Assembly: GCA_947169115.1 (NCBI GenBank)
Contig: CAMVOK010000001.1
Coordinates: 186,001 to 250,000, forward strand
Length of the DNA: 64,000 nt
Source: an uncultured Prevotellaceae bacterium
GTDB lineage: Bacteria > Bacteroidota > Bacteroidia > Bacteroidales > Bacteroidaceae
Direction: 5' to 3'
The notes beneath the pieces are model-generated. The model saw only the letters and a program-made list of their open reading frames with translations, was not told the origin of the DNA and made no database searches. Below, piece by piece: positions 61,708 to 64,000 of this stretch (the stretch's first letter is position 1; every line of letters begins with the position of its first letter). The translations under genes and the position numbers were made by a program.

Positions 61708-61754
61708 AAGCATCGGGCGGCACGCAGATTTGCGTGCCGCCCGATGCTTTTTTG
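61708..61754. terminator. Strong terminator after the helix-hairpin-helix gene
   Basis: AAAGCATCGGGCGGCACGCA and TGCGTGCCGCCCGATGCTTT form a 20-bp perfect stem with a 4-nt loop and a T run. It also sits at the end of the convergent small acidic gene. Confidence 0.92.
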
Positions 61755-61769
61755 TATATGTTTGTAGTC

Positions 61770-61973
61770 TTAGTGACTACCAAACTCGTAGCTACGATTC
61801 CACACCTGGTCCCAGACACCTTCCTCCTTGGCGTCTGCCTCTTCCTCATCTTCACCTTCTTCTACGTTGCCAGGATTGGCACCGCCTTTAACCACTGAGC
61901 CTTCGAGGAGGTTCTCTTGGCTGTCCATGTCAACCATCCTGACATAGGGTATTATATATCGATTCTTTTTCAT
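61770..61973 (-). CDS. Small acidic protein, unknown function
   Basis: 67 residues, beginning MKKNRYIIPYVRMVDMDSQENLLEG and followed by a very acidic segment (EEGEDEEEADAKEEG). No signal peptide or membrane helix. Small proteins with this MKK-x-YIxP opening are often found beside large surface proteins in Prevotella and Bacteroides. It starts 8 bp after the stop of the large surface protein and is likely in the same transcript. Confidence 0.6.
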   Translation of the reverse strand: MKKNRYIIPYVRMVDMDSQENLLEGSVVKGGANPGNVEEGEDEEEADAKEEGVWDQVWNRSYEFGSH

Positions 61974-61981
61974 TTTACCTT

Positions 61982-64000
61982 TTATTTAACTAATACTTTC
62001 TTTCCATTTACGATGTATATTCCACCCTTTTGAGTCTTGCTGACACGTTGTCCAGACAGGTTGTAAATGACATCCTCTTTCTTTTCACTATTTGCCAATT
62101 TGATGCCAGTTTCCAAATCACCGAAGTCAAGTCCCTCGAAGAACGCTTTTACGTCAGCACTGTCTTCTGCCTTGAAGTAAGCTCGGTAGCCCTTTATGGT
62201 TTGTTTTCCAGTAGAGTGTTTCATCTTGTTCGAGGCAATGTAGTAATAGAGATAGTCTCCGTCGTCGCCAGGGATGCTTACTTTTCCGCCATAGTGTCCG
62301 ATGACATCAATGCCCATGTCTGGATTTACATGAATAATGGGGTTACCCTCTTCTATGTTGTCCTCTTTTATGATGACATTGCTGAAAGTAAAGCTGCTTG
62401 CATCGGTGCTAGTCTTCATCAGTACAGGTGTGTTGGCCGTGATGGCAGGTGTTTCCATGGGTTCGAAGGAGATTGCCCATTTTTCATTGTGTGAGAATTC
62501 AGATACTTGCACGTCATCACCAAACTTTGCTCTCAACGTAGTATTGTCAATGTCGAACGGCACCACGAACGTAGCCCAGTTGCTGTTGAAGGTTCGGTTG
62601 AGTGTCACACGTGCGGCACAACGCTCTGGTGTGTAGGCCACGCTTTCGTCCAAGGTGAGGTAAGCCTCCAGTTGTACCAGGCGGAAACGGTTGGCCGACC
62701 ACCAGTTGTGAGTGGCATCCATTTCTATGTTCAGACCCAGTTTCACGTCCTTGGGGTCGCCCTCGAACGAGAACTCCAACGACTGGTCGTTCCATCCACC
62801 GCCGAATACGTTACCTTCTGCTCCTACTTTTTCCAGATTCTGCGTATTTCCGTCAGCATAGAGTTGGAAGGTTTTCAGACCTGCACTGGCACGTGACGTT
62901 ACGGTCAGCAGGTAGCGACCGGGATTCAGGTTGACATTCTGGTAGAAGTCCATCGTATAAGCTGTCGTTCCCCACAAGTCTCCTCCATCGTAGTATGGAC
63001 CTCCTGCAGTGCTGTTGCCCTGGGTGAATTGCTCGTTGTTTCTGACGTCCATGGTAGTTTCGTCACCAGATGTGATGTTGAGGTCACGTGTCCAACCCGA
63101 AATTTCTCCATAGGTGGCAGGTGCGTTGGGCTGAACCAGTTTAGAGGTTATATCCACGGCTCCATTCACACCTTCTGCCATGGCATTGCTTTCTACATAG
63201 AGACGGTTGGCATTGTTGATGGCTGTGGCTTGGCTGGCAGCCTCTGCAGCTGTATTCACGGTTGCGTTAACTGCTGTGGTAAGTGTGCTCCACTTGCTTG
63301 TCGAGGCATAGGGCAATTCACTTATTGGCACGGGAACTTTAGAAGCCGCGTAAGCATTCCAAGATGCTACGCCAGAGGTGAAGGTGGTAGTCTTCGCTCT
63401 TAGGTTTTCCGTCGCTGCATCTATTTCGCCTGGCGTGCTACCCTTTTCAGCTGCAATGGCAGCCAAAAGGTTGCTACGGTCGGTACCTTGTACGTTAGTG
63501 TATGTGGCATTGTCGCGTGCGGCTTCAGCAGCATCCTTGGCTTGGTTGTAGGCAATCGTGGAAATTGCGACATTGGGGATGGCCCGTACTTCGTAGTCGC
63601 AGAAACTTATCCATTTACCCGTAGCAGTTGCACTGGCTGTTACGGCCACTTTCACCTCTGTTTCAGCTGCGAGTGTGAAGGGCACGTAGCGCCATTCCCA
63701 TCCGTTTCCGTTGTTGCTGTTACTATAGGTTCCTTCACCAAAGTTGGCTGCACCGCTGGTGTCGATACCCTTTCCTGTCGCCGAAGCTGGGAAGTCATTG
63801 ACAGTGCCTAGCAAATCGGGATCTTCTTCGTCCGTGATGTCTGTTACGTTGAGTGACATGGTTACGTCACCGCCAGCGGCATGTCGGCCTGCAACCTTGA
63901 AGATGTAGTCACCTGCAGGCAAGGTAATGCTCTGGTGGAAACTGATGTTCCACGAAGCAGAACCGTAGTTGGCTGATGTCTGTTCCCAATAGCCACGGCT
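61982..64000 (-). CDS. Large surface protein with type IX secretion-like C-terminal tail, 3' portion only
   Basis: The frame is open across the right edge, and the track's start at 63922 is an internal TTG, so the N-terminus lies outside. About 670 residues are visible: beta-rich carbohydrate-binding-like modules (SFHQSITLPAGDYIFKVAGR; YTMDFYQNVNLNPGRYLLTV) joined by Ala/Thr/Asn helices with a FIVAR-like pattern (AIAAEKGSTPGEIDAATENL). The C-terminal segment VIYNLSGQRVSKTQKGGIYIVNGKKVLVK (here in part) resembles type IX sorting domains and their relatives in Prevotella. An exported, possibly glycan-binding protein; substrate unknown. Confidence 0.8.
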   Translation of the reverse strand, partial: SRGYWEQTSANYGSASWNISFHQSITLPAGDYIFKVAGRHAAGGDVTMSLNVTDITDEEDPDLLGTVNDFPASATGKGIDTSGAANFGEGTYSNSNNGNGWEWRYVPFTLAAETEVKVAVTASATATGKWISFCDYEVRAIPNVAISTIAYNQAKDAAEAARDNATYTNVQGTDRSNLLAAIAAEKGSTPGEIDAATENLRAKTTTFTSGVASWNAYAASKVPVPISELPYASTSKWSTLTTAVNATVNTAAEAASQATAINNANRLYVESNAMAEGVNGAVDITSKLVQPNAPATYGEISGWTRDLNITSGDETTMDVRNNEQFTQGNSTAGGPYYDGGDLWGTTAYTMDFYQNVNLNPGRYLLTVTSRASAGLKTFQLYADGNTQNLEKVGAEGNVFGGGWNDQSLEFSFEGDPKDVKLGLNIEMDATHNWWSANRFRLVQLEAYLTLDESVAYTPERCAARVTLNRTFNSNWATFVVPFDIDNTTLRAKFGDDVQVSEFSHNEKWAISFEPMETPAITANTPVLMKTSTDASSFTFSNVIIKEDNIEEGNPIIHVNPDMGIDVIGHYGGKVSIPGDDGDYLYYYIASNKMKHSTGKQTIKGYRAYFKAEDSADVKAFFEGLDFGDLETGIKLANSEKKEDVIYNLSGQRVSKTQKGGIYIVNGKKVLVK

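Overview
The window looks like a chromosomal segment of a Bacteroidales bacterium, most likely a Prevotella/Segatella-type gut organism. The signs are: promoters of the Bacteroidetes form TTTG-N19-21-TAnnTTTG in front of many genes; lipoproteins with an acidic run after the lipobox cysteine (CGDDDD); a fused SecDF; an rsmD gene paired with a DUF3822 gene; DUF4837 and DUF4421 proteins; a SusC-like carboxypeptidase-regulatory/beta-barrel protein; a surface protein whose C-terminus resembles a type IX secretion sorting tail; and many short intergenic repeats of the kind common in Prevotella. There is no rRNA, phage, plasmid, transposase or CRISPR array. Most genes are housekeeping.

Layout. 1-1014: 5' part of a family 2 glycosyltransferase (minus), carrying an in-frame repeat insertion. 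1133-7055: L-rhamnose catabolic operon (rhaB, an arabinose/fucose-isomerase-type protein, an MFS permease, rhaD, rhaM). 7149-8911: Y-family polymerase with a YolD-like partner. 8913-15338: exported protein, rlmN, DUF4837 lipoprotein, pdxA, flippase-like membrane protein, tRNA-Ser(UGA), purN. 15478-17254: Na/Pi cotransporter. 17363-23338 (minus): GH2 hydrolase, CapD/WbpM-like nucleotide-sugar dehydratase, DUF4421 barrel. 23534-28953: rpoN, PAP2-like membrane protein, purE, ispG, cysS. 28928-33957 (minus): LpxL-like acyltransferase, LtaS-like transferase, RNase HI, argS. 34089-35914: repeat-rich region around one surface lipoprotein. 35935-41788: HU (minus), rhomboid protease, EEP protein, secDF. 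41794-49779: porin (minus), large outer-membrane protein, rsmD/DUF3822/anchored protein operon (minus), RecD-like helicase. 49801-52824 (minus): xylB-xylA. 52869-61754: mscS, fadD-like ligase, prfB, a small membrane protein, CYTH protein, VanZ-like protein, two tandem Na+-dependent transporters, helix-hairpin-helix protein. 61770-64000 (minus): small acidic protein and a partial large surface protein.

The rhamnose operon should be able to take up L-rhamnose, interconvert its anomers (RhaM), isomerise it, phosphorylate it (RhaB) and cleave it (RhaD). Its isomerase and permease are not of the RhaA and RhaT families. XylB/XylA do the equivalent for D-xylose.

The most unusual features are: (i) GC-rich REP-like elements placed as inverted pairs around the start codons of rhaD and the DUF4837 gene, one copy of each pair being translated; (ii) an IspG that resembles the long Bacteroidetes/plant form but lacks the middle domain; (iii) a UvrX/YqjW-like polymerase with a YolD partner; (iv) related dispersed repeats inside both sugar operons; (v) a 258-bp nested inverted-repeat element; (vi) a lipoprotein gene with a predicted leader of about 240 nt ending in an attenuator-like hairpin, preceded by four 23-bp tandem units. 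Functional calls rest on motif recognition and context only; no database search was run.
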